Assembly: GCF_905171775.1 (NCBI RefSeq)
Contig: NC_053490.1
Span: forward strand, 30,574,932-30,638,931
From: Rana temporaria
Taxonomy: Eukaryota; Chordata; Amphibia; Anura; Ranidae
Length of the DNA stretch: 64,000 nucleotides
Reading direction: 5' to 3'
How positions within the stretch are numbered: position 1 is the first letter of the stretch; each line of letters opens with the position of its first letter. Positions 54,962-64,000 of the stretch are shown here, piece by piece. The notes under the pieces were generated by a model, which worked only from the letters and a program-made list of their open reading frames with translations, made no database searches and was not told where the DNA came from. Made by a program: the position numbers and the translations under genes.

Positions 54962-56729
54962 TCAGTCTTTGACACGGCCCATCATGTCAATGATATTTTT
55001 GTAATTCTGTTCGATGACTAGCATCCTTTGGCGCATGTTGTCCATTTCCGTGCTACACTCTGAAATGACATTTCGCACATTCTGCTCCATGACTAGCATC
55101 CTTTCCCGCATATTGTCCATTTCCGTGCTGCACTCCATTACTTGCTGTACAATTATAGAAGCACTTGCACGTGAAAAATGTGATACACCATCTTCATCCC
55201 CTAAAAAGAAACAAATTGGCATTCAAAATATGTAAATAGTTTCCAGCCTATCTGCATATGTTTGGCCCTATTAATATAGGGGTGACACTGACCTGATGGC
55301 CTGATAATTTCCACATCCCCAATTTCTTCATCTTCTATCACTCCTCCTTCTTCCACCACCTCCCCATCATCTTCTATCACTCCTCCTTCTTCCACCACCT
55401 CCCCATCATCTTCGACTCCTCCTTCATCCATCAATCCACCTTCTTTCAATTCGCCAAATTGTTCTTCCGCCACTTGCCCTTCATCTGCTATAAATTCTAA
55501 GTCCAAAATTACTTCTTCCTCCTCTCTTCCTTCCTCCTTTCTTCCTTCCTCTTCTCCTTCCACATCCTCTTCTCCTTCCACATCCTCTTCTCCTTCCACA
55601 TCCTCTTCTCCTTCCACATCCTCTTCTCCTTCCACATCCTCCTCTCTTCCTTCCACAGCCTCCTCCTCCTCAACATGTGGAGGTGTTTGATTTTGGGGGT
55701 GTCTGGCCCTCTCTGCCTCCTCCAATTGCTGGCGTCTTCTTTCCCCTATAAGAAATAAGGAAAAACAAAAGGTATACTCATCAGCACACAGATATTGGAT
55801 ATCATAAATCGCACACATTGCATAGACGATACATTTATGATGATTTTTGTTTGTTTATTCTTTCAGCAATCCTTCATTTTTGGCGTAGTTCTAGGCCAAG
55901 CTCTGATCCTGCCCCTTTTTTGCAAAGAAGTGACACACATGGATGTCCCCCCAAAACATTAATTCTCGTCGACCCTCCAAATAAATATACTTTGATTATT
56001 GAGACACAGGTGCTTTGCATTTCCAGATGTTAAAACATCAGCTTTATTTGCATTTTGGAGAATGAATCTTGTTTGCCTGTCACATGCACTCAATTTAATT
56101 TCTGTGATTTTGCTATTCAACAATGTTGGAAAACCAAGTTTGGGGCCAGTCAGCCATGTCCAGGAGTGTTGTTCCTGGAGTAACGTCGCATTTTTGCAAA
56201 ACAATGTCATATTACGCGTGTTTACTATTTCACGAAATTTGGTAAGGGTTGTTATTTGACATAAACACAATACAGTATCTACACGTGTTCAAAAGTACAA
56301 GCAGGCCAAGGAGGCAGATGTGAAAAAATACATGTCAACACATTATTGTAGACATTCCCCCCCCCCCTTAAATAATATGGACTTACTTTTACGCAGAATT
56401 TTGAGTATCTTCTTCATGTGATGTGGCTCCCTCAATTTTAAATCGGACCAACGCTTCCGGAGTTGCTCCTTTGACCTGGTGACACCAAACATTCTCCTCA
56501 TTCTCCTTGCCACCTTGTCCATTATGTGTGACTTTCTACGGTTCGGTGTTTTGTAGGGCCCACATTCACCATCATAATCCTTCCTCCTCATGATGTAAAC
56601 CAACTCCACCATTTCTTCGAACGCCATATTAGTGGCTTTATATCTTTTAGGCCTGGATCGGGACGGTCCTGCCTCTGTCCCTTCACTTGCGCCATGAGAG
56701 CTCCGTGCCCGCTCGTGTGACATCGCCAT
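54962..56729 (-). CDS. Harbinger Myb/SANT-like DNA-binding partner protein
   Basis: Three exons on the minus strand: 56729-56387, 55745-55293 and 55200-54962, phases consistent, 344 residues. Exon 1 (MAMSHERARSSHGASEGTEA...) has a Myb/SANT-like trihelix at about residues 35-110 (FEEMVELVYIMRRKDYDGEC, MDKVARRMRRMFGVTRSKEQ, LRKRWSDLK). Exon 2 is highly acidic with five or more GEEDVE repeats (about 55555-55655) and duplicated EDDGEVVEEGGVI. Exon 3 has two copies of a coiled-coil unit, ECSTEMDNMRERMLVMEQN. Known Harbingers encode such a protein, which binds the ends and carries the transposase into the nucleus. Start ATG in context AAAGATGGCG. Confidence 0.85.
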
Positions 56730-57658
56730 CTTTCCTTCCCACAGAGATTAGGGGCGTGGAAACGAGGAAATGTCCCGTCAGGGGCGGAGATGAGGGCGGG
56801 GATTCTTGCATATGCGGAGTGTCGCGAATGCCAACAACGTATTGACGTAGGTTACGCGGAGAATATTCGCGCAATTCCAGAACCTACACAGTTAACGCCA
56901 TATTTACATTTTCAATTGATTAGGGGCATGGCAAAGGTGACGAGGGCGGCGTTTCATACATACGCGGAGTGGATAAAAGGCGCTTGACGTGATTACGTAG
57001 GTTACGTGTTAATTCAGCGAGCGTAACAAACGAGGATTTTGAGAGAGGCAGGTAAGAAATTTTAACATGGGATCAGCAGCGGGCTCTAAAATGTAGAGCC
57101 ATGGGATGGGGGTTTGGTCTGTTGGTTGCACAGTTTTATTAAGCTATTATGTCTCTTGGATACCAGAATGTGATTTTCGTACCCAAATGCTTTTGTAGAC
57201 ATCACAAAATAGAGAGGTCAAAAATGCTGTGACTCATTATCAATTATGTAGGGTGTATTCAGATCAGGCCAAGTATTGTTCTGTGTTGGTTGGACAGAGG
57301 TCATTAGGAAGTTTCTTTCATGTAATCAATGCTGAGGGGCAGGATATCTACACATGCAATAGTGCCTTGATGAATGCTGTCATTTGTAATAATTGTGTAT
57401 GGTTGTAGATTTCTATTATTTCCTGCAATGTAACCAAAGGGGCGGCATGTATAAAAAAAATGTTAGCTAAAACCAACCAATGGGGCAGAGCTGGCCAGCA
57501 TTTTCTAAACAAGAGACACTGTGTTTGTATTTCTATATAGGTACTACTTTTTAAACAACATATTCTATCAATGTAAATGCTGAGGCTTTTTTTAATTGTG
57601 TTTTTGGTTTCTTTTTATTTTTTCAATCTAGAATAAAAAAGTAAATCATAATTTCCCA
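56730..57658. promoter_or_regulatory. Divergent promoter region between Myb and MADF genes
   Basis: GC-rich block 56740-57010 contains a duplicated module: ATATGCGGAGTG then TTGACGTAGGTTACGCGG at 56811-56860, and ATACGCGGAGTGGATAAAAG then TTGACGTGATTACGTAGGTT at 56959-57010. GGATAAAAGGCG near 56970 is a TATA-like site for the plus gene. A donor-like CAG|GTAAG at 57049-57056 suggests a 5' UTR intron up to about 57630. The rest is AT-rich. Confidence 0.5.
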
Positions 57659-58908
57659 ATGGATCTCCTGCAGACCCAAGAGATTATCCAGCACTTGCTG
57701 GATAAATTTAGGGAAATGCCCATCCTGTGGGATTCAAAGCAGCCCACCTACCACAATAAGGACGTACGAGCGGCAGCACTTGAACAGCTAGCAGCATACA
57801 TGAGGACATGGGTGCCAGAATGCAGTGCCAACATGGTGAAGGATAAACTTGCCAACCTCAGGGGCACATATAGGAGAGCGTACAAAGCTCACCAAAAGCA
57901 GCTAAGATCTGGAGCAGCAGCAAGACCACCAAAGGAACCAAAGCTGTGGTATTACAACCAGATGTCATTTTTGCGGGATCAACTGGAAGGCAGGCCATCA
58001 ATGTCAAGTCTGAATCCCAACCTTCCCTCCACGCTACCTCCCAGCGGGACTTCCCCAGATCACCACAGCCCTGCAGAGTCGGATGAAGAGGGCCTGGCTG
58101 ACAGAGAGGCAGATCTGCGCCTCTACGATGATGAGGTATAGTAGTTTCATAACTATTTATGTAATAATATTAATTATTGTTTGATTCTTGACTTGATATT
58201 GGTTAATAAAATACAAGCTGGGAAGTACAAATCTAAAGTCGTGGGCAAACAAATAGGTGTCAGGGATGACAACTGCAGGGGTCAGAGGGTGAGTCTGTTT
58301 TCAAGTTTAAATTCAAGGCAAAAAATAAGATTCAAGCATGAAAATGTGAGTGATTATATTCCTAAATATATTACAACATGTCCCTTTTTTTTACACAGGA
58401 AGAAGAGACCAGCCAGGAGGTGGCAGATCCTCTCCTCACTGACAGCCAGGCCGAAGGGGTCAGTGGCAGCCAGGAGGAGGCCGGGCCCAGTGGCGTTGAG
58501 CAGCTCCCCAGGACAAGCACCACCAGCCAGGCTCCTCCCCTTTATATTAGGCCACCAGGCCGTAAGAAGAAATTGGGGGCAGTGGAGGAAGCCAGCCTCC
58601 AAATGATTAGGGAGGCGAGTGCCATCATGAGGGCCCCCCTCAACCCCACTGAGGCCTACAGTGCCTCCGTGGCACATGATCTCAATAAAGGCACGGAGGA
58701 GCAGAGGCAATTGGCCAAGGGCATCATCAATCAGGCCCTTTGGTGGATGCAGAGGGAGCTGCTGACCCCAGACACTGGGCTATGTGACCCGGCCCGGCTT
58801 GCTGAACATCATACTCCTGCTGCCACATCATCCCCACCTGCAAGGGCCCAGGGAAGACCCGCTGTAAGGCAGCCTGGAAGGAAGGTTGCAAGGAAGAGGA
58901 GACGTTGA
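57659..58908 (+). CDS. Harbinger-borne MADF-domain protein
   Basis: Two exons: 57659-58135 (donor GATGAG|GTATAG) and 58399-58908 (acceptor TTTACACAG), both phase 0, 328 residues. MADF domain at about residues 7-109: EIIQHLLDKFREMPILWDSK, NKDVRAAALEQLA, NMVKDKLANLRGTYRRAYK and PKLWYYNQMSFL. The C-terminal part is Ser/Pro/Gln-rich, with a predicted helix around QMIREASAIMRAPLN and a basic tail PGRKVARKRRR (likely nuclear signal). MADF proteins bind DNA through a Myb-like trihelix and have been described as partners in some PIF/Harbinger elements. Poly(A) signal AATAAA at 59128-59133. Intact; no family name assigned. Confidence 0.85.
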
Positions 58909-59640
58909 TGCCCTGCCTTCCATTTGATCCCCCACAAATGGCATCTTGTTTGGACTACCACAGCTTGGGTTCCTTTGGTTATGTGCTGCTGCTTCAGATT
59001 TTAGTTTGTGTGCCTCCTGAGGTTGGCTAGTTTAGCCTTCACCATGTTTGAAATGCAAGTTTGCATGTATTTTGCTAGCTGTTCAAGTGCTGCCATTCTG
59101 TTTTTGTTCCTTTTTATCATTTGCTAAAATAAAAGCCTTTTTGTTGATTTGAAAAACGTGCCTATTGTTTGTAATACTGTGGGTATTATTTTAGGCATCA
59201 AACATTACAAACAAATAAAATGTTTAATCTAAAATATTCACTAACTCATGGGGGGGGGGGGGGGGCATTTGGTGTGCCAACATGGTAGACAATTTAAACA
59301 ACCTTCAAAATAATCCAGTTAAATATACAAACAAAAGCAAAATCAAAACTATTTCCTATTAAAATATTCTAAATGGTGACATAACTATAAACACATAAAT
59401 AAAGTGGGAAAGATAAACATTAAACATTAAAAGCAAAAAATTAGACATGTGGAGGACCACTAAAAATATGATACGTCGGGCCAATAAAAGATTGCTAAAA
59501 TCTTACTACTTCACAGCTAACAAATGTCACTTTTCAGTATGGAACAACTCAGTTGAAATAACATGAGCTAAATAACTGATTATTTATAGCAAGAGAAGAA
59601 TGAATAAAACGACGGCATCAAACGTTGTTTATTGTGTGGT
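58909..59640. other. MADF gene 3' UTR and AT-rich spacer
   Basis: After the stop, a 3' UTR of about 220 bases to the poly(A) signal, a poly-G run at 59251-59267, then AT-rich sequence without a frame. Confidence 0.6.
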
Positions 59641-59998
59641 TTGCTTCAGTGTTCTATTGCTAGAATTAATCTTTCTATTGACGAATGTGCCATATCCCAA
59701 ACAAACGTGAGTTTTACCTGAACGAGCGCTCCCGTGGCCTCATTTAGTCTGAGCATGCGCGGGGTTTTTGTACGTTGGTTTTGTGTACTCACCACCAAAC
59801 ATGTCCGTTCGGACAGGATTTGAGCGGACGGTTTTAAAACAAGTTTGCAAATAAATGTCTGCTGAAAAACGGCCCGGCGGGCAAATGTACGGTGAAATTC
59901 TGTACGCTCGTAACTACACACGACCAAACATGTCTGCTGAAACTGGTCCGCGGGCCAGTTTCAGCAGACATGTTTGGTCGTGAGTATGGGGCCCCTTA
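59641..59998. repeat. Harbinger right terminal region with perfect hairpin
   Basis: Subterminal motifs CTCACCACCAAACATGTCCG and AAATGTCTGCTGAAA, then a perfect inverted repeat: 28-base arms 59919-59946 and 59955-59982 (CACGACCAAACATGTCTGCT... and complement) around TCCGCGGG. The outer arm also serves as the terminal inverted repeat. Confidence 0.85.
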
Positions 59999-60160
59999 TG
60001 AAAAAACTCATGGGAGCTTCTCACTGTGGTCCAAGCTGTGTGTCTAAAACTCCTCAGAACCAATCAGATTCATTTTAAAAACAAAACACTGCCCTGGATT
60101 TGTTTGTTTTTGTTCTGTGGGTCTCTTTACTTCACAGAAACATGAAACCAGTTTAAAACC

Positions 60161-60172
60161 GAAAGTGAAACT
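60161..60172 (+). promoter_or_regulatory. ISRE-like motif downstream of the TRIM gene
   Basis: GAAAGTGAAACT matches the interferon-stimulated response element consensus GAAANNGAAACT. It lies about 230 bases beyond the TRIM stop codon, so a regulatory role is uncertain. Confidence 0.35.
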
Positions 60173-60396
60173 AGAGGCACATTATATGATTGGTTTTTAT
60201 CTATTTTTAATCATTTTTAAAAGGAATCAGTTAACTTCTATGTCTCTATACCCTGTAAACAGTCATTTCAGCAAAAAAAAATGTTTCCTTTAGTGACCCT
60301 TTAAACTATCCATCATCTGCCAAATACGGATGAGATTTGGGTGAACTGAGAAAACTGCAATTGTACAGAATGAACCAAACAGCACAATATATTTTC

Positions 60397-61944
60397 CTAG
60401 TTGGTAATTGTCATTGATCCTTGCCAAACAGCGATCCCAAGATGGAGCGGCTCGGTGAAGGTGGTGGTGAAGGTGTGGAGGTCTCTGATGGAGTCGCTCA
60501 GCTCATAAAAGGAGATCTTCCCGGCCTCATAATCCAGCAAAATTCTAAATTTATGGCTGGTAGGCTTTTGAAGAAGTGGCATAAATTTATTTTCATGCAT
60601 CTTATTATACTCATGATTATCCCTTTGCAAACACCAGGAATACTTATTATCCCCAATATGGGATTTCCTGTCCATACTGGGATAACACAACCCGACTCTC
60701 CAGCTAGTAGAATTACTGGTATCCACCTCCCAGGAATGCAGCCCTGAGGAAAAACTTCTCCTGCTTAGAACCTGGGAGGTCTTAAATCTTCTGGGACTTT
60801 CTGGACGATTCAGTGTCACTGCTGACCTGGACGCAGTTTTCAAATCCTCTGAAATCTTTATATTATTAGCGGCCGTTTCCTCATCAAGTAAAACTCCTTC
60901 TGGTTTCTGTATACTGACGGGAAAATCTTTTATAAAGTCGGATAATTTGTGTAATCTCTCTGTGATGGAATCCTCGTAAAAATCACCTTCACTCGGAATC
61001 ATTGTCTCCATATTGTCCTCCTGCTCGGTATGACAGATCTCCTCTCTGTCTGAGTTCGTATCCTTCAGGACAGTCATTGGGTCGGAGGTTTTACACAATT
61101 CCTCAATGTGACTCATCTTCCTGGACAACTCATCCTTCTGTATCTCCAGCTGTTGGATTAGATTGGACACAGATTGTAAGATCTTCTTCTCCTCCATGGA
61201 GACCTCACTCAGGACTCTCTTCTCGACTTCTTCCAGCTCTCTCCTGACATCTCTGAACAGGACAGCGACTCTCTCTGTTACACCGGCTGCCTTTTTTTGT
61301 ACGTTTGTCCTCCGTTCCTCCAGACTCCGGACTTCTTTCTCAGCCCATGCTTTCTTTGAGGTCATCATCTCCAGATCTTTCCTCAGCTTCTCCTTCTTCT
61401 TCTCAGAGGCCTCATCCAGTTTCTCCACCGGGTGTCCTTTGTGTTCTCCCTCGGCAATACAGTAAACACAGATACAAACCCTTTCCTCGGTGCAATAATA
61501 CTCCACAATCTTTTTATGGATGGAGCATTTTCTGTTCCCCGGGGAGTTGGTGGGATCATATAAGACGTGTTCTGGTGACTTGGCATGGACACTCAAATGT
61601 CTGCCACATAGAGAAGTTTCACAGTTCAGGCAGGATTTTATAGCTGGTACAGGAGAATCTAAACAGTAAGTACAATAGATTCCGGTATCTTCCTGATCGG
61701 GCTGAGAAATTAGGAACTTCTCCGCTATGTTCCGTAGAGCTCTAGCGCTAGACAATACAGGTCGCTCCTGGAACTCCTCTCTGCACTCCGGACAGGTATA
61801 AAGTCCAGACACCTCCTGAGTGTCCAGCACACGGTCAATACATTCCCGGCAGAAGTTGTGTCCACATCTCAGGGTTACCGGATCTGTATAAATGTTCAGA
61901 CAGATGGAGCAGCTCAGATCGTCTCTCAGATCAGCAGACGCCAT
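60397..61944 (-). CDS. TRIM family E3 ubiquitin ligase (TRIM25/finTRIM-like)
   Basis: 515 residues from ATG 61944; an earlier in-frame ATG (61986) is rejected because a 3' splice site (CTCCTCCTGCAG|GCTACAATGG, exon from 61950) lies between them. RING at residues 12-57 (CSICLNIYTDPVTLRCGHNF ... CPECREEF), B-box-1-like 91-119 (CTYC...CLNCETSLCGRH), B-box 2 at 140-174 (CSIHKK...CVYCIAEGEHKGH), coiled coil about 176-285, PRY from about 350 (LLDEETAANN) and SPRY to the end (LHSWEVD...WRVGLCYPS...ISFYEL). The domain order is that of RING E3 ligases with B30.2, many of them interferon-responsive antiviral factors in fish and frogs. All zinc ligands I can check are present. One uninterrupted coding exon, as in finTRIMs. 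Orthology to a named TRIM is not claimed. Confidence 0.93.
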   Translation of the reverse strand: MASADLRDDLSCSICLNIYTDPVTLRCGHNFCRECIDRVLDTQEVSGLYTCPECREEFQERPVLSSARALRNIAEKFLISQPDQEDTGIYCTYCLDSPVPAIKSCLNCETSLCGRHLSVHAKSPEHVLYDPTNSPGNRKCSIHKKIVEYYCTEERVCICVYCIAEGEHKGHPVEKLDEASEKKKEKLRKDLEMMTSKKAWAEKEVRSLEERRTNVQKKAAGVTERVAVLFRDVRRELEEVEKRVLSEVSMEEKKILQSVSNLIQQLEIQKDELSRKMSHIEELCKTSDPMTVLKDTNSDREEICHTEQEDNMETMIPSEGDFYEDSITERLHKLSDFIKDFPVSIQKPEGVLLDEETAANNIKISEDLKTASRSAVTLNRPESPRRFKTSQVLSRRSFSSGLHSWEVDTSNSTSWRVGLCYPSMDRKSHIGDNKYSWCLQRDNHEYNKMHENKFMPLLQKPTSHKFRILLDYEAGKISFYELSDSIRDLHTFTTTFTEPLHLGIAVWQGSMTITN

Positions 61945-61950
61945 TGTAGC

Positions 61951-62330
61951 CTGCAGGAGGAGAAATGAAAGTGAAAGTTTGTTCAACTTTTGCTAAACAA
62001 GACGTGTAAAATAATATACAGGAAGAGTCACCGGAGATTCACTTGTCCAGCTCACCTTTCAAAGACCAGTCCAGGCACACACTCCAAGATCTCAGATATT
62101 TGAAGATTGTAAACACAGTTTGGGGGATCTCAGATTTTTTCTACCTCGTAGCAGCTCTGGATGGATTTATCACATTCCAATGTTGCAAGTACCCCAAATA
62201 ATAACTTCCTTTGCATCAGTTTGAATATTGATCTCACTGCTCTTTGGGGTCTTCTTCAGATCTCTCTCTTTTCTCAGAGATTCTGTTCCGGCTTTCCCCT
62301 CCGCTCTGCAGTCAGAAACACTTCGACTTC
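61951..62330 (-). promoter_or_regulatory. TRIM 5' UTR exon, short intron and promoter area
   Basis: On the minus strand a donor CTTTGAAAG|GTGAGC at 62056-62055 pairs with the acceptor at 61951 to give a 105-base intron upstream of the ATG. The first exon should start within about 62060-62320. GAAAGTGAAA (plus strand 61967-61976), an ISRE-like pair, lies in that intron but coincides with its pyrimidine tract. Confidence 0.5.
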
Positions 62331-64000
62331 CTCGTCATCTCACCACTGCCCCACCCACATAGGTCCTTAAAGGGACAGAGCAACGTCTAGGAAATAAAGT
62401 GACACGGTAAGAAAAGAGGATGTAAATATCTGTCGTGATATAAAACTGCTGTATAGGAGGTATGTCCGTCAGGCAAAGATTTGCACACGTCCAATATGAT
62501 CCAGATCAGAGTTACAAAAGAAACTTTTTGTACCGACAATACGTGGAAAATTTACTGACTGAACAAAATTTTACTGACAATATGAAATGTGAAGGAAATA
62601 TTTATTAGAAAAATTAAGTCGCCTAAGCGGTGATTGCAGTCGGTAGCAGGAGATTTATCCCCATTGTGGAAGGGCCTATCGAGTGGTCTGCATTCTGAGC
62701 GAGAGAAATTTAAACTGTTTACGGACTGGTTGACACCACAGAAACGAACTCCAGAATTGTTCCGAATGCGTTTCTGCAGGGTTTTTGGTGCCTTCTGCTT
62801 CGTTTTTGATGCATTCCAGATGCTTTTTCCTTATTTTTTCCTGTTTCTTTTTCACTGTACTGAGGTCCGGTGTGTTTTTGATGCGTTCCAGTGCATTTTT
62901 GATGCGTTTTCCCGCGTTCCAGTACTGTCCAGTGCAGGAAAAATGCAGCATGTTCTACTTTTTTTTCTGGAATGGGAAAGCCCTGGAACTGACAATACTG
63001 GTACAAACGATGCCATTGGAAACCATATAACTTACTTTTCATGCGTTTTTGATACAGAAAAAAAACGAACTTGCCTGCATGTGGTGTGAACTGGCCCTAC
63101 GGCCAGTTTAATGCTTCTCCCTGCTGAAGGAATGTATAGAACAGAACATTACACTGATGGAGCTCTTTATGGAAAACAAACTGAAGTTTTGTGTTTATAT
63201 GTGTAGCGCCCCCTTACTTTCAGTATGGGCACTACACTAAAGTTAGTGGGGAATGGGAGAGTTATTTTGCTCCCATTCACAATTTTATTTAAATTGTGAC
63301 TTCTGTCATTCCAGAAAGGTCCACTGGGTCAGTCTGTGATCCAGGGATGTGTTACCATCCCTGGGCAGCAGTTGGCACCAGTGGGGTTCTGGCAGAGCAA
63401 GTTTTCCTCAGCAGCCAATTTATAGGCGGTTTTTCCCTTGCAAGGCATGCTGGGGAAGGGTATATCTGTGACAGGTGTCATGTGTTCTAAAATCTTCGCG
63501 GGGTCCCGTTCCAGGTGCGGCATCCACCTTCAGGGTGCGCGCATCCATGGACCCCGCCAGCGCGGCCCTCCTGGCCAGAATTGCAGACTACACAAACCCT
63601 CATCCGGAGGTAAAAGGGGACCCCAGTGACTCGCTGGTTTCCCGGTTCTATTGAGAAGATCCCAGGCTGGGTGCCGTTCGATTGGGGGGTCGGCTTGAGG
63701 AGAACCCGGAGGCAGGTTGTCCAACAGGGCTTGAACAAACCAATCGGGGATCTGGTTACCGGAATGCTGACAGGTATGCTTTGCTGTCACCCGATGACCT
63801 ATCTTAAAAATCTACTGGGAGGATCCGCTCTGCTCATCCATTAGTTCATTTAAAGTAATTGGCCTGTGGCAGAGGCCCTAGAGCCAGGTCTGTGAGAGAG
63901 ATCTGTTCCTCCCAGAAAGTCCTAAGTGACACTTCGACTGCCAGGCCTGTGAGAGGGGTCTGTCCGGGGGCACTTACCCACTTCAGCTAAGAGTTATAAT
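62331..64000. other. Unclassified DNA at the right edge
   Basis: 62760-63090 holds direct repeats of the phrase TTTTTGATGCGTTCCAGTGC and CATTCCAG, a common dispersed frog motif. From about 63202, TGTAGCGCCCCCTTACTTTC resembles the start of an LTR, and the direct phrase GCCAGG(C/T)CTGTGAGAG is repeated at 63874 and 63940, but no partner LTR lies in the window. No credible gene seen. Confidence 0.4.

Larger units (their letters stand above)
49254..59998 (+). mobile_element. Harbinger transposon with three genes
   Basis: Inverted termini share TACTCACGACCAAACATGT (49271-49289; complement at 59967-59985). Between them lie a DDE transposase (plus), a Myb/SANT-like gene (minus) and a MADF gene (plus). 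Length is about 10.7 kb, of which 2.2 kb is a nested hAT. The outermost bases and the 3-bp target duplication could not be fixed: the ends look like TAAAGAGG and GGCCCCTTA. Sequence between genes is AT-rich. Confidence 0.8.

Noticed and set aside
61945..61986. Fourteen extra N-terminal residues (MNKLSLSFLLLQAT) of the TRIM protein as a signal peptide
   Set aside because: A 3' splice acceptor CTCCTCCTGCAG falls between that ATG and MASADL, and TRIM proteins normally start just before the RING.

Overview
The window is a vertebrate nuclear chromosome segment, most likely from a frog of the ranid (true frog) type. The evidence is a spliced, conserved vertebrate gene (EMSY), a finTRIM/TRIM25-like gene of the kind amplified in fish and frogs, TTAGGG-type repeats, and dense, mutually nested DNA transposons. 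The assignment to ranids rests on my recognition of the repeat families, not on a search.

Layout. 1-20.3 kb: the first eight coding exons of EMSY on the minus strand (ATG at 19911, last visible exon 1894-2145, gene continues beyond the left edge) with a CpG-rich promoter at about 19.7-20.3 kb. Its introns hold hAT, Harbinger-like and TTAA-type miniature elements. Intron 1 also holds a young LTR retrotransposon (13238-16535) whose single open reading frame joins a SCAN-like Gag and zinc knuckle to a C-terminal part that I recognise as HEXIM, the 7SK-RNA/P-TEFb regulator. 20.4-30 kb: intergenic repeats, including a 32-bp minisatellite open in every plus-strand frame. 30-49 kb: serial-hairpin elements, many Harbinger-like MITEs, one orphan exon (33118-33288, minus), a several-level transposon nest (35-40.4 kb) with a head-to-head telomere-repeat array inside a hAT element, and a weak candidate promoter and first exon (43.8-44.15 kb). 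49.25-60 kb: a Harbinger transposon with three spliced genes (DDE transposase, Myb/SANT protein, MADF protein); the transposase is split by a 2.2-kb hAT insertion. 60.4-62.3 kb: a TRIM gene (RING, B-boxes, coiled coil, PRY-SPRY) on the minus strand. 62.4-64 kb: unclassified repetitive DNA.

How the parts relate. EMSY and the TRIM gene are ordinary host genes. Almost everything between them is mobile DNA, and insertion order can often be read from target-site duplications: six hAT insertions have exact 8-bp duplications (CCATAGAG, GACAATAC, CCCTACAC, GTGTCCAG, ATTGCGGG, CTGGACAC). The most remarkable object is the Gag-HEXIM retrotransposon, a retroelement that appears to have replaced pol with a host transcription-elongation regulator, as acute transforming retroviruses do with oncogenes.
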